Below the pieces are notes generated by a model. It did no database searches. It was not told the origin of the DNA and worked only from the letters and a program-made list of their open reading frames with translations. Position numbers and translations under genes: made by a program. Shown in pieces: positions 12,301 to 18,302 of a stretch of DNA of 35,567 nucleotides (positions are counted from its first letter, which is position 1; each line of letters opens with the position of its first letter). Source of the stretch: a virus; the IMG/VR virus record IMGVR_UViG_3300042988_001384, positions 1-35,567 of that record; one strand, written 5' to 3'.

Positions 12301-12589
12301 TGTTACCCGCGATGAGAAGGTTTCCAGAGGAGTCGACCTTGAGGCCGATGAGCGAACCAGTAGCGTCCTCAGCACCGATAAACGTCGCTGATGTGGGAAC
12401 CGGTTGGCCGATAGGACCGACAGAGTTCTCAGCGGTCGTGATGCCGCCAGAGAAAGACATACCCTGCACCTGCACGGCGCCGGTGACATAAACTGGGTTC
12501 GCCTGGGAGGCGGTAACTTCAACCGCTCCAGAGACGGATGCCCCTATGTTTAGACTGATACTGTTCGGTGAGTTGGAACTAATGGGCAT
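3392..12589 (-). CDS. Giant 3065-aa beta-repeat virion protein (putative fibre/adhesin)
   Basis: A single uninterrupted frame of 9.2 kb. The ATG at 12589 is preceded by AGAGGG and AGGAA. The protein is dominated by V, T, S, Q, G and N and almost lacks Cys and Lys in the repeats. The core unit is roughly QTGSWVVTGTVQV, TTGTLTVSQSNPV and VSNFSATQGVTGTVHFDN in varying order; I count about 28 VTGTVQ copies by eye. Non-repeat modules interrupt it: SATQIGG-D-TGNLRPIKV-type units near 12310-12440, 11290-11430, 10150-10260, 8910-9060 and 6905-7030, and two copies of a beta-sandwich-like unit at about 10720-11190 and 7080-7550. The last ~90 residues (VLFVKLGTAATSAS to AVTELSN) match the end of the 470-aa neighbour. 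It is predicted to be an elongated beta-structured surface protein. The tape-measure role is unlikely because helical content looks minimal. The function is inferred from location and composition only. Confidence 0.85.
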   Translation of the reverse strand: MPISSNSPNSISLNIGASVSGAVEVTASQANPVYVTGAVQVQGMSFSGGITTAENSVGPIGQPVPTSATFIGAEDATGSLIGLKVDSSGNLLIAGNISVAPGTGTQTVTGTVHIDNASITVSQSNVPATQSVYVVNSTSGSSEVNITASITLPVSQTNLPATQSVYVVNQGTSSFAGDVNITASITLPVSQTNLPATQSVYVVNSTSGSSEVNITASITLPVSMTNPVLTASISNFPATQTVTGTVHVDNPVTVVAVSNFSATQTVTGTVHLDNATLTVSQSNVPATQSVFVVNSQGSNVNITGSITLPVSQTNPVLTASVSVSNFPASQTVTGTVHFDNTSLNIAQTGAMVVTGTMTVDNTVTVTAPQGAPVWITGTITSVAAASGTFVAVEASVGATGAIPPNSATQIGGIDPTGNLRPIKVMQDGTQVITGSVYVVNSQGSNVNVTASVPLQVTSSFAAPVWITGTIANEFLYNQASGSVTGVNDVVSVAIGFGVGVAAVVTGTFSGSIRWEMSYDNGVSWNRVETYNPDASAESIQSTARVTGVYVPYDVAGATHFRGRVTSWTFGTASIHIGTNQTPPNVMKYAGEAGLAMGEYGVGIMGSDEGGIARLVRVGTDGHMFVGGNDTLTDNFTNPTASVLVGSFNMVWSETGNVWVRVGAGDIDADGDAIDNVGLTKAESYVKVFNGSSFDRLRGDTGGLYVKTNGIDSLTVTASMLNPVAVVISGGMTSSIANFPAVQIVTSSQASPVWVTGATIPVDIKNSTINVFMSSSRPTGSAAPSEAVLVGFVDPTGNLQPGRIISGAQLVTGTVHIDNPTTVVGVTQTGSWVVTGTVHVDNPTTEITQTGSLVVTGSVSITNFPFSQPVTASAGSPVGISGSVHIDNTTLTVSQSNVPATQSITGTVHIDNTTFAVTTTGTLTVSQSNPVTVVAVSNFSATQGVTGTVHFDNTSIAVTTTGTLTVSQSNPVTVVAVSNFSATQGVTGTVHFDNTALAATQTASFVVTGTVQVTTTGALTVSQSNPVLTSSVTQTGSWVVTGTVQVTTTGTLTVSQSNPVTVVAVSNFSATQGVTGTVHIDNASFPITTTGTLTVSQSNPVTVVAVSNFSATQGITGTVHFDNTSLTVSQSNPVLTASVTQTGSWVVTGTMTVDNTVTVQAPQGAPVWITGTITSVAAASGTFVAVESSVGTTGAIAPNSATQIAGLDPTGNLRPVKVLQDGTQVITGSVFVINSQGNDVRITGSTVTLTVSQSNPVLTASITTTGALTVSQSNPVLTSSVTQTGSWVVTGTVQVVTTGALTVSQSNPVLTSSVTQTGSWVVTGSVSVSTTGTLTVSQSNPVTVVAVSNFSATQGITGTVHFDNTSVAVTTTGALTVSQSNPVTVVAISNFSATQGVTGTVHVDNTSLAVSQTASLVVTGTVQVTTTGTLTVSQSNPVTVVAVSNFSATQGVTGTVHFDNTSLPVTQTGSWVVTGTVQSVFTGTLPVSQTNPVTVVAVSNFSATQGVTGTVHFDNTSIPVTQTGSWVVTGTVQVTTTGTLTVSQSNAIPSTQTGSWVVTGTVQVVTTGALTVSQSNPVLTSSVTQTGSWVVTGTVQMVTTGTLTVSQSNAQPVTQTGSFVVTGTVQVTTTGTLTVSQSNPVLTASVTQTGSWTVTGSVSVANAVAVTQTGSWVVTGTITQNYASASIVGGLAAQGATVTMPIGSAAGATFTITGSYTGTINFQASFDNAVTWWPVEAYSPNTQIELVGSTTTTTGAFNLYDIVGATHVRVSASSWGGGTAYVAANGNNISTHPDITTRENGSTTPSYGTQIGGNDSGVFRYIKVDQSGALYVSASADRPVWVTGVITSVTTASGTFVVTENSVGATGQTAPLSATYIAGISGTTLLGLKVDNSGAVYIANPGGSTGSNNVNITGSTITLTTSQSNTPAGTGSITGTVHVDNTTFAVTQTASWVVTGTVQAVFTGTQTVSQSNPVLTSSVTQTGSWVVTGSVSVANAVPVTQTGSWVVTGTVQAVFTGTQTVSQSNPVLTPAVTQTGSWVVTGTVQVTTTGTLTVSQSNDQRVLQTASWVVTGTVQAVQTASLVVTGTVQMTQTGTLTVSQSNPVTVVAISNFSASQAVTASLANPVTVAISGVLNAAFTGTQVVTASAANPVWVTSSGGGVTQVTVTGALPVSQTNPVLTPAVTQTGSWVVTGTVQVVTTGTLTVSQSNDQRVLQTASWVVTGTVQSVQTASLVVTGTVQITTTGTLTVSQSNAIASSQTASWVVTGTVQSTQTGSWVVTSSAGNAILITGTVATTAPSAQNVTQTGSWVVTGTVQAVFTGTQTVSQSNPVLTSSVTQTGSWVVTGTVQVVTTGTLTVSQSNDQRVVQTASWTVTGTVQSTQTGSWVVTSSAGNAILITGTVATTAPASQNVAQTASWVVTGTVQVVTTGTLTVSQSNDQRVLQTASWVVTGTVQSTQTGSWYITSSAGNAILITGTVATTAPSAQNVTQTASWVVTGTVQSVQTASYVVTGTVQVTTTGTLTVSQSNLPAVQYVSSAIGSPVWIGTTGTLTVSQSNDQRVLQTASWVVTGTAQVVQSASWVVTGTVQVTTTGTLTVSQSNDQRVLQTASWVVTGTTQATQTGSWVVTGTVQVVTTGTLTVSQSNLPAVVIVTGTQANPVWVTQSGGGSSVSVSNVVTVTSTLANPAWVAISGAINTVFSGTQVVTASSAAPVWVTGAVTVAQTGALTVSQSNMPSVFIVTGTQANPVWITSSGGGSSVTVTNVVTVTGTQANPVWITQSGGGSTVSVSNTASVTATLENPLTVTISGSMNAVFSGTQIVTSTLSNPVWVTGTITTAAPAAQNVTQTGSWVVTGTAQVVQTASWVVTGTANVVQTASWVVTGTVQVVDTGRNDIDQVVASSSGHLESTVFLYGWDDASSRWNRVSVDSNNSDAVAVHTGAVALDVDSHNRVFNGTTWDRMRGSAISGTYVIAPPAATSNVTTALVSGTSVSILAANTNRYFASIQNTHASAVLFVKLGTAATSASMTVRMAPASYFEVPGRYTGIIHAIASGTNVTGSVAVTELSN
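3930..10110 (-). repeat. Dense degenerate repeat tract inside the giant protein gene
   Basis: About 6 kb consists of short coding repeats that encode variants of SWVVTGTVQ, TTGTLTVSQSN and NFSATQGVTGTVHFDN. The units are obvious at protein level but differ at most third codon positions at DNA level. The repeats are in frame throughout and vary in order, so this is not a simple satellite and not a CRISPR array. Confidence 0.85.
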
Positions 12590-12641
12590 TTCCTATACCC
12601 TCTATGAGAGATCCTGCTTTCTAAGTATGCCGCCGCTGGTT

Positions 12642-14054
12642 CTATAGGAACATCTCTTCAACCTGAAGTGCTCCAGAACCTGAAGCAGCTCCGATACAGG
12701 ACACGTCGCCCTTCCAGACTTGCGCTGTGGGTTCATAGTAGTGTTGTGGGTAAAGGTTAAATGTCCAAGTTACCAGTGAGGCGGTGGGACCGAAACGGAC
12801 CAGCAGGTTCTGGTCAGAGTCGTTGAAGATTGTGAAGTTCTTGCGGGCAGCGTTGGCCGGAAGAAGGACCAAAGAGGCCGTCGGGAAATCTATGCTGTAG
12901 TTATTACTTATGGTTGTGCCGTTTATGTTGACGTCGGACGCTCCAGAGAATGAGAGGCCAGAGACTGTGACCTGTAGAGCTCCTGAAACTACGTTGACGC
13001 CCGAGATCTCGACCACTCCGGTGGAGCTAGAAACCTGGTTAACTACATAGACTGATTGGGTCGCCGGGAGGTTGGTGATGGTGGCGCTGAGGGCCCCCGT
13101 GAGGGTCGCAGTGACGACCCCGGTGATGGCCACAGGACCATCAATCCCCACAGACCCGCTCACTGTCTGGGTGACCGGGAGGTTTGAGACCGCCACCGTG
13201 CCAGTGACGGACTGTACTGATGCCGTCGCAGGCCAGTTGAGGACGTTGACGCTTGAGGTCAGGACCGGGTTGGTCTGAGATACTGGCAGCGTGATCGAGG
13301 CGGTGATGTTTACGTCACCGGCAAACGACGATGTTCCCTGGTTTACGACGAAGACGCTCTGGGTGACCGGGAAGTTTAGGACGTTGACTCCGGTGACCGG
13401 GTTCAAAACTGTTACGTCGAAGGCTCCGGTGCCCGTGACCGTTACGACCGATGGGAAATTAGTTACGGAAACACTGGCGGTCCCAGAAACCGTTACGCTT
13501 CCGGAAGTCTGGTTGACGACATAGACGCTCTGGGTCGCGGGGAGGTTCGTCTGGGAGACCGGCAGGACTCCGGTCAGCGTCATCGTCACCGACGTGACCG
13601 GGTCGGGGAAGTTGGTGACCGTGACCGAGGCCGTGTTGAGGACGTAGACGCCCGAGACCTGCGTCGGCCAGTTCTGGACGAAGACGCCGGTGTTCAGGAC
13701 GGTGACGACGCCCGTGACCGGCAGCGCACCGGTGACCGTGATCGGGAAGAACGCTGGGAAGTTCTCGACGAAGACCGTGCCCGAGACTCCGACCGGGTGA
13801 CCCTGGCTGGTCGTGACCTCGATGACGCCACCGATGGTGACGCCCGACAGCGAGATGTTGACTGGGTTCGTCTGCGAGACCGGGATCGATCCCAGCGGTC
13901 CCATACCACCGGCGATGTAGACGTTGACACCTACACCGTAATCAGGCGCGTAGGGCAGGTTCCCTGATTTATCAGGTCCCACACCCTCGATAATGCGCAT
14001 CTGTCCCGGAGCGGGATTTGCGGCTGTTACGTATGTTTTCCCTTCCCAGGACAT
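12642..14054 (-). CDS. 470-aa beta-repeat virion protein, short paralogue of the giant protein
   Basis: The ATG at 14054 has AGGGAGA about eight bases upstream. Residues about 55-350 are short beta-repeats such as PVSQTNLPATQSVYVVNQ, SVSVTNFP and QGTSSFAGDVNITAS, several of which recur nearly unchanged in the adjacent 3065-aa protein. The C-terminal ~85 residues (NFTIFNDSDQNLLVRFG to LQVEEMFL) form a compact domain whose pattern, N-(D/T)-x-N-LxVxxG-TAS followed by a YxEx(P) turn, is repeated at the end of the giant protein. The N-terminal ~55 residues (SWEGKTYVTAAN to GPLGSIPVS) are unique and may anchor it to the tail. It sits immediately downstream of the sheath gene, suggesting a baseplate or fibre component. 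Exact function is unknown. Confidence 0.78.
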   Translation of the reverse strand: MSWEGKTYVTAANPAPGQMRIIEGVGPDKSGNLPYAPDYGVGVNVYIAGGMGPLGSIPVSQTNPVNISLSGVTIGGVIEVTTSQGHPVGVSGTVFVENFPAFFPITVTGALPVTGVVTVLNTGVFVQNWPTQVSGVYVLNTASVTVTNFPDPVTSVTMTLTGVLPVSQTNLPATQSVYVVNQTSGSVTVSGTASVSVTNFPSVVTVTGTGAFDVTVLNPVTGVNVLNFPVTQSVFVVNQGTSSFAGDVNITASITLPVSQTNPVLTSSVNVLNWPATASVQSVTGTVAVSNLPVTQTVSGSVGIDGPVAITGVVTATLTGALSATITNLPATQSVYVVNQVSSSTGVVEISGVNVVSGALQVTVSGLSFSGASDVNINGTTISNNYSIDFPTASLVLLPANAARKNFTIFNDSDQNLLVRFGPTASLVTWTFNLYPQHYYEPTAQVWKGDVSCIGAASGSGALQVEEMFL

Positions 14055-14076
14055 TCGGTGGTCTCCCTAAACAGCT

Positions 14077-14107
14077 GGGGCCCCGAGGCTAGTGTCCTCG
14101 GGGCCCC
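14077..14107 (-). terminator. GC-rich 12-bp hairpin between sheath and fibre genes
   Basis: GGGGCCCCGAGG (14077-14088) and CCTCGGGGCCCC (14096-14107) form a perfect 12-bp stem with a 7-base loop, in the 90-base gap after the sheath stop. On the minus strand it is followed by AGCUGUUUAG, not a clean U-run. It may be an attenuator, an RNA-stabilising 3' hairpin, or a weak terminator. Confidence 0.5.
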
Positions 14108-14144
14108 GTGTACTCATCCTACGCGTGGCAGGCGAGCGGAGTGG

Positions 14145-16805
14145 TTACTCCTCGAAGGACACTCCCGAGCTGGTGATGATGAAGCTCAGGTCGATGTACT
14201 CCGCGGACCGTGTGGGCTGCAGGAAGATCTTACCGGTCATGATGTTCCGGTCGATCAGGTCCGGAGTGTTCGTGGAGGAATCCATGACCACCTTGAACCT
14301 CTCCAGGCCCTGGTCCATACGGACCTTGTCGAGGATCGGGTTGACAGTGTTGAGGAACCGCTGCCAGGTGTTCGGGTTGTTCGGCTCGAACAGGAGGTAA
14401 CGAGCCACAGAGGCGATCGTCTTCTTGGCGTAGATGAGAAGACGACGGACGTTGACGCGGTCCAGAGCGGAGGGACGCTGCTGCAGCGTCTTCTGGCCCC
14501 AGATTACGATGCCCTCGTTCGGGAACGTGGCGATCGGGTTGATGCGGGACTCATACAGATCGTTGCGGTCCTGGAAGGTGAGGCGATCCAGGGTGTCGAC
14601 CACGCCGAACTGGCTGAGACCACCGCGGTTGAGACCGGCCGGAGCGAAGAACACCTGACCGACGCGGTCGTTGTAGGCGATGGCACCGAGGACGGCCACC
14701 GACGGAGACACGGTCACCATGACGTTGTTGGTCGTGTCCGCGTAGCGGATCTTCGGGTAGTAGGTGGCAGCGTAGTTGTCATCGATTCCCTGCGTGTTGA
14801 GGGAGGAGATGGCAGCCGAGACCGACTCACCGTCGATGTCCATAACATACATGACGTCCGCGCGAGCGTTGCACATCTGGCGGACGTAGGAGGTCACGGA
14901 CGGGTTGGTGATACCGGGGACGGCGATCAGGTTGATGTCGATCTCGTCCGGGTTGCTGACCAGGTCGATCGCCTTCTTCAGCGAGACGGTGCTGATCGAG
15001 GTGGCCGAGGTGCCGGTAAGGAGCGGGTCAGCCTGCGTCATATCGAACCCATCGAAGCCACCCGCGAACCCGACCGTGAAGCCGTTGATGCCGTTGATGC
15101 TCGGCACCGCAGGACCGGTGGTGTACAGAGTGGTGGGATCGTAGTCGTAGTAGCTGACGCCGGAGAGGATCGCGGTGGTGAGGTGATGCATCGAGAAGTC
15201 AGTGCCCTTAGGAGCGTAGACGTTGCTTCCTGGGAACTTGAGCAGGTCCTCGATACCATCGAGCGTGAAGTCCAAGCCGAAGAATTTGTAGACAGCGAGG
15301 TTGTTATTGCTGTCGAGGTTGTTCGAGACGTACGCACCGGAGAGGTCTACAGCCTCAAGAGTGTAGTACGTAGGGCTGAGACCTGTAACAGAGTACGTTA
15401 GAGGCAGAACCGTAGGATCAATTAACGTGCTGGCGTTTCCTCCGCTGACATATCCCGTAGATGTCAATCCTGTCAACGTATTGACAAGAGCCCTTGCATC
15501 ACCAAACGTCATCAGATAGTCAACAGAAATTGTCGCTGTAGTTCCAACCAAAGCTGCGCTGCCTGGAGTTGTACCTGTAGCAAACACGACTTGGAATGAT
15601 GTTCCCGTTGCTTGAGTGGTAACAATCAGTCCTTCTGTCGTACCAAGAATAGCATGAGCTACACCCTTTGTTCCGGTCGTATTGACAATGTTCGTTACCG
15701 GAACCATCTGCGGGTAACCACTGTGTGCCCAAGGAAGAGCATCCGTCGGGTGATAACCGGTGTCCATCTCGATACGGATGAACTTACTGTAGTTCTTGAA
15801 GGTGTTAGCGACCACCAGCTTCTGCGTGGTAGAGTTCCAGTAGCGATACTGATCGCCGATCACGCGAGGCAGGTAGTTGGGGCTGGTCGGGTCTAGAGTG
15901 ACGTTGGTGAACGTCTCGTTCTGGATGAGCTTGCCGTCGGTGTCCTGGAAGCCGCGGACGATGATATCGAACGTGCCGTAGGGAGTGACAGCCGAGTTGA
16001 CCGACTTGCGGATGTTGGCGATCGAGACCTTGACGTCAGTGTTCGAAGCCTCACCAGCCGAGAGGGCGTGGATACGGAACAGCTGGTAGCTGTTCGAGCC
16101 GTAGTTCTGTGACTTTATCCACGGAGTGACCGCCGAGGTGAAGTCGCAATCAAACGAGCTTGACGTTGTTCCAGAAAGTTCAGCCACATAATAAGGAGCA
16201 GTGGTGGCTGCTGGCGTGGCGACGCTGTTGTGGGCCCAATCGAAACACTCGTAAAGATAGTGTCCGAAATAGCCAATTTGTGTTGGATCACCGTTAAGAA
16301 CATTTCGGATGTAGTTTGGATCTGTTCTCAAGAAGCTTAGCGTTCCAGCGTATGAGCCAGTAAAGTCTGAGCTTGCAGACCCGATAAACGAGAAGGTCGG
16401 GTATTCAGACGTCCCGCTAAGGGTGAAGGTCGTCCCCTTAGCGACATTGACTACTGCAAGCAGAGTGTCGTTGTAATCAACGATACCGAACGACGTCTGC
16501 GTCGAGTAGTTCTCAACAGCGCCAGGGTCAGGAGCCGCCGAACGATCACCGAGGACTCTGACCACCGTGCAGGCGGACGAGTTCTTCAGGTAATTCTTGA
16601 TCGCGTACGGAGCCTCCATCAGAGGATCAACATCGCCGAACTTGGCGACGTAGTCATTGAAATCCGTGACGAGGGTGGGAACAAGAGCAGGACCCTTGCT
16701 GGTACGGCCTACCACTACGGCGCCGATGGCGCCCACACCCGAGGCCAGGAAGCTTTGATCAAGCTCCTGAGTGAATACGCCGGGCGATACGAACTTTCGA
16801 GCCAT
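14145..16805 (-). CDS. Tail sheath protein, T4 gp18-like, 886 aa
   Basis: This is the contractile sheath subunit that polymerises around the tail tube. The N-terminus has the typical sheath start SPGVFTQELDQS followed by GAIGAVVVGRTSKGPA. The C-terminal ~180 residues (GIVIWGQKTLQQRPSALDRV, then RRLLIYAKKTIASVARYLLFEPN and a final beta-rich stretch) match the conserved sheath core. GGAGAG lies about 7 bases upstream of the ATG at 16805. At 886 aa it is longer than T4 gp18 (659 aa). Residues about 98-222 and 375-492 look like inserted domains and use AT-richer codons than the core. The insertions probably face outward, as variable sheath domains do in the family; that is inference. The gene follows a gp15-like gene, as expected for a tail cluster. 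Confidence 0.95.
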   Translation of the reverse strand: MARKFVSPGVFTQELDQSFLASGVGAIGAVVVGRTSKGPALVPTLVTDFNDYVAKFGDVDPLMEAPYAIKNYLKNSSACTVVRVLGDRSAAPDPGAVENYSTQTSFGIVDYNDTLLAVVNVAKGTTFTLSGTSEYPTFSFIGSASSDFTGSYAGTLSFLRTDPNYIRNVLNGDPTQIGYFGHYLYECFDWAHNSVATPAATTAPYYVAELSGTTSSSFDCDFTSAVTPWIKSQNYGSNSYQLFRIHALSAGEASNTDVKVSIANIRKSVNSAVTPYGTFDIIVRGFQDTDGKLIQNETFTNVTLDPTSPNYLPRVIGDQYRYWNSTTQKLVVANTFKNYSKFIRIEMDTGYHPTDALPWAHSGYPQMVPVTNIVNTTGTKGVAHAILGTTEGLIVTTQATGTSFQVVFATGTTPGSAALVGTTATISVDYLMTFGDARALVNTLTGLTSTGYVSGGNASTLIDPTVLPLTYSVTGLSPTYYTLEAVDLSGAYVSNNLDSNNNLAVYKFFGLDFTLDGIEDLLKFPGSNVYAPKGTDFSMHHLTTAILSGVSYYDYDPTTLYTTGPAVPSINGINGFTVGFAGGFDGFDMTQADPLLTGTSATSISTVSLKKAIDLVSNPDEIDINLIAVPGITNPSVTSYVRQMCNARADVMYVMDIDGESVSAAISSLNTQGIDDNYAATYYPKIRYADTTNNVMVTVSPSVAVLGAIAYNDRVGQVFFAPAGLNRGGLSQFGVVDTLDRLTFQDRNDLYESRINPIATFPNEGIVIWGQKTLQQRPSALDRVNVRRLLIYAKKTIASVARYLLFEPNNPNTWQRFLNTVNPILDKVRMDQGLERFKVVMDSSTNTPDLIDRNIMTGKIFLQPTRSAEYIDLSFIITSSGVSFEE

Positions 16806-16907
16806 TTAGTTTCTCTCCAAAAGGGTTTGAGTAGGGCAGAGCCTATCCCTCATGACATAGTAAGTAGCAGAAACAATCACGTCGTGCCTTTTTCTCTAGC
16901 AAATTTC
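16806..16907 (-). promoter_or_regulatory. Leader region upstream of the sheath gene
   Basis: A 102-base gap, long for this tightly packed cluster, lies between the gp15-like stop and the sheath ATG. It carries the sheath Shine-Dalgarno (GGAGAG). It probably also carries a promoter, but I cannot identify -35/-10 or T4-type late elements with confidence. No ORF or strong hairpin was seen. Confidence 0.3.
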
Positions 16908-17759
16908 TTACCTGTCTTTTCCGAAAATTAAATCAAGGTCATCACGGTTGTCTACGAAGTGATAATTCTCATCTTTCATGACGACCTTATACGCTGTCTG
17001 CTCTACCTGCACGGGGGCCGGCGTTCCCTCTGGTGACAGCTGCATCACGAATGGAACTGTGAACTCCGTGTTGTACTTCACGATGCGCTCCTGATCGGTA
17101 AACTCCTCAAAGTTACCGGCGTCAGTAGCAGTGTTTTCCATAAATCCAACAACATACCTTGAATCCAGCTTGGGCACGTCCCGGTAGGACATATCGTATT
17201 GATACTGACGTGGTGGCACCCGGCCATCATTCTGGAATGGGGCGACAAAGGTCTTCTGGATGTCTAGGGACCGCCAGATCTTCTGCAGGATCTCGTTCAT
17301 CTGTGAGATGAATTGAGTCTGGATAACCAGCTGGTACGTCGAGATCATCCTGTCAGGAAATGGGATCGTGTAAACATTGTAGACCGGTGGGTACTCACGC
17401 TTCCAGGGTACCGGTTTGTTGTATTCTAGATTCTGGATTGCGTTTGATTTGCCGTCAACTCTAACTGCAATCTGGATCTTATCGGTCTGTACTCCCAGAG
17501 CCATCTTGGTCGGGTCATTGACGATATTCGTCCGGCGGACCGAGATGATCGGGAGGATGAGAACGCCGTTATTGTCCCGGAAGGCTTGACGGGTCCGGCC
17601 CGTGGACCAGCGTTCACCGGACGAGAAGATGACCGGGACCTTGCTCAGCTCAGCCGATGGCGTCTTGACACGGGCGTTGACCGTCTTATCAAACCAGTCC
17701 TTGATGGCCCGGTCGACGGTCTCGATGGTCGTATCCTGGTAGTTTACCGGATCGGTCAT
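16908..17759 (-). CDS. Tail completion/sheath stabiliser candidate, gp15-like, 283 aa
   Basis: The ATG immediately follows the TAA of the upstream gene, with AGGAG about 16 bases and AGGAAG about 4 bases ahead. The length is close to T4 gp15 (272 aa). Features resembling that family are an early KVPVIFSSGERW strand, a central ILPIISVRRTNI strand, a middle STYQLVIQTQFISQMNEILQ segment where an amphipathic stretch precedes IW-SLDI, and a late FTVPFVMQLSPEG strand. Gene order (neck candidates upstream, sheath downstream) also matches gp15. The family caps the tail and joins it to the head neck. I did not run an alignment, so this remains a pattern and synteny call; it could be another connector protein. 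Confidence 0.6.
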   Translation of the reverse strand: MTDPVNYQDTTIETVDRAIKDWFDKTVNARVKTPSAELSKVPVIFSSGERWSTGRTRQAFRDNNGVLILPIISVRRTNIVNDPTKMALGVQTDKIQIAVRVDGKSNAIQNLEYNKPVPWKREYPPVYNVYTIPFPDRMISTYQLVIQTQFISQMNEILQKIWRSLDIQKTFVAPFQNDGRVPPRQYQYDMSYRDVPKLDSRYVVGFMENTATDAGNFEEFTDQERIVKYNTEFTVPFVMQLSPEGTPAPVQVEQTAYKVVMKDENYHFVDNRDDLDLIFGKDR

Positions 17760-18299
17760 TTACTTCCTGTCTCCTTTGAGCTTCACATCCCGTGGTTGGT
17801 CAGAGTATGTTGGAGCCAGAAGATTCTTCCCAGGCTCAGGCATGGGTGCAAGAGCCGGATTGAATTGTCCCTGACGAGCAGGTCCGCAGACGCACTTGGT
17901 CATCATCATGCTCTCGATCTGACCAAAGGCCATCTGAGGCTCTGACACGTTGTAGATCTCAAACAGCACCTTGCCAAACTGCACGAAGTCACCCATCTTA
18001 GGCGACAGGTTGCGGTCGTCCATCTCAGCCTTGTGGAAGTAGACGTCCAGATTGTACTTGCTGTCGGCGGGGAAGTTAGTCACAGTCTCAGTTGAGTTCT
18101 CGAAGTAGACAAGGCAGTTTGTTTTCACCGGGACTGCATACACCTTATTGATAGCCTCGTTATACAGATCATTCATCTGCGTCTTCTCGGCGAGGATCTG
18201 GTAGTACGTCACCTCTTGCCCGATGACACCCTGAATCAGCTCCCTGTTTATCTGATTAACGAAGGAGAGCTCTTTGGCTCCGATGAATTTTCTCGGCAT
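17760..18299 (-). CDS. Neck/head-closure candidate, 179 aa
   Basis: The ATG lies three bases after the stop of the 469-aa gene and has only a weak GGAT Shine-Dalgarno, so coupling is likely. Residues 1-50 look helical (FVNQINRELIQGVIGQEVTY). A beta-rich stretch with PKMGDFVQFGKVLFEIYNV (about residues 101-119) follows, resembling the 'GD-hydrophobic-EI' signature of head-closure beta-barrels. The C-terminal 40 residues are Pro-rich and contain a lone CVC. Its place between a connector-like gene and a gp15-like gene corresponds to the gp13/gp14 neck position of T4. The assignment is mostly from context. Confidence 0.5.
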   Translation of the reverse strand: MPRKFIGAKELSFVNQINRELIQGVIGQEVTYYQILAEKTQMNDLYNEAINKVYAVPVKTNCLVYFENSTETVTNFPADSKYNLDVYFHKAEMDDRNLSPKMGDFVQFGKVLFEIYNVSEPQMAFGQIESMMMTKCVCGPARQGQFNPALAPMPEPGKNLLAPTYSDQPRDVKLKGDRK

Positions 18300-18302
18300 G
18301 AT

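Noticed and set aside
3392-12589. Giant protein as a tape-measure protein
   Set aside because: Tape-measure proteins are mainly helical with hydrophobic segments; this one is beta-repeat-like with V/T/S/Q composition.
14058-15401. 447-codon open frame on the plus strand
   Set aside because: It is antisense to the clearly recognised tail sheath gene and encodes an Arg/Asp/Val-rich composition typical of a mirror frame of a GC-rich gene. No Shine-Dalgarno or domain supports it.
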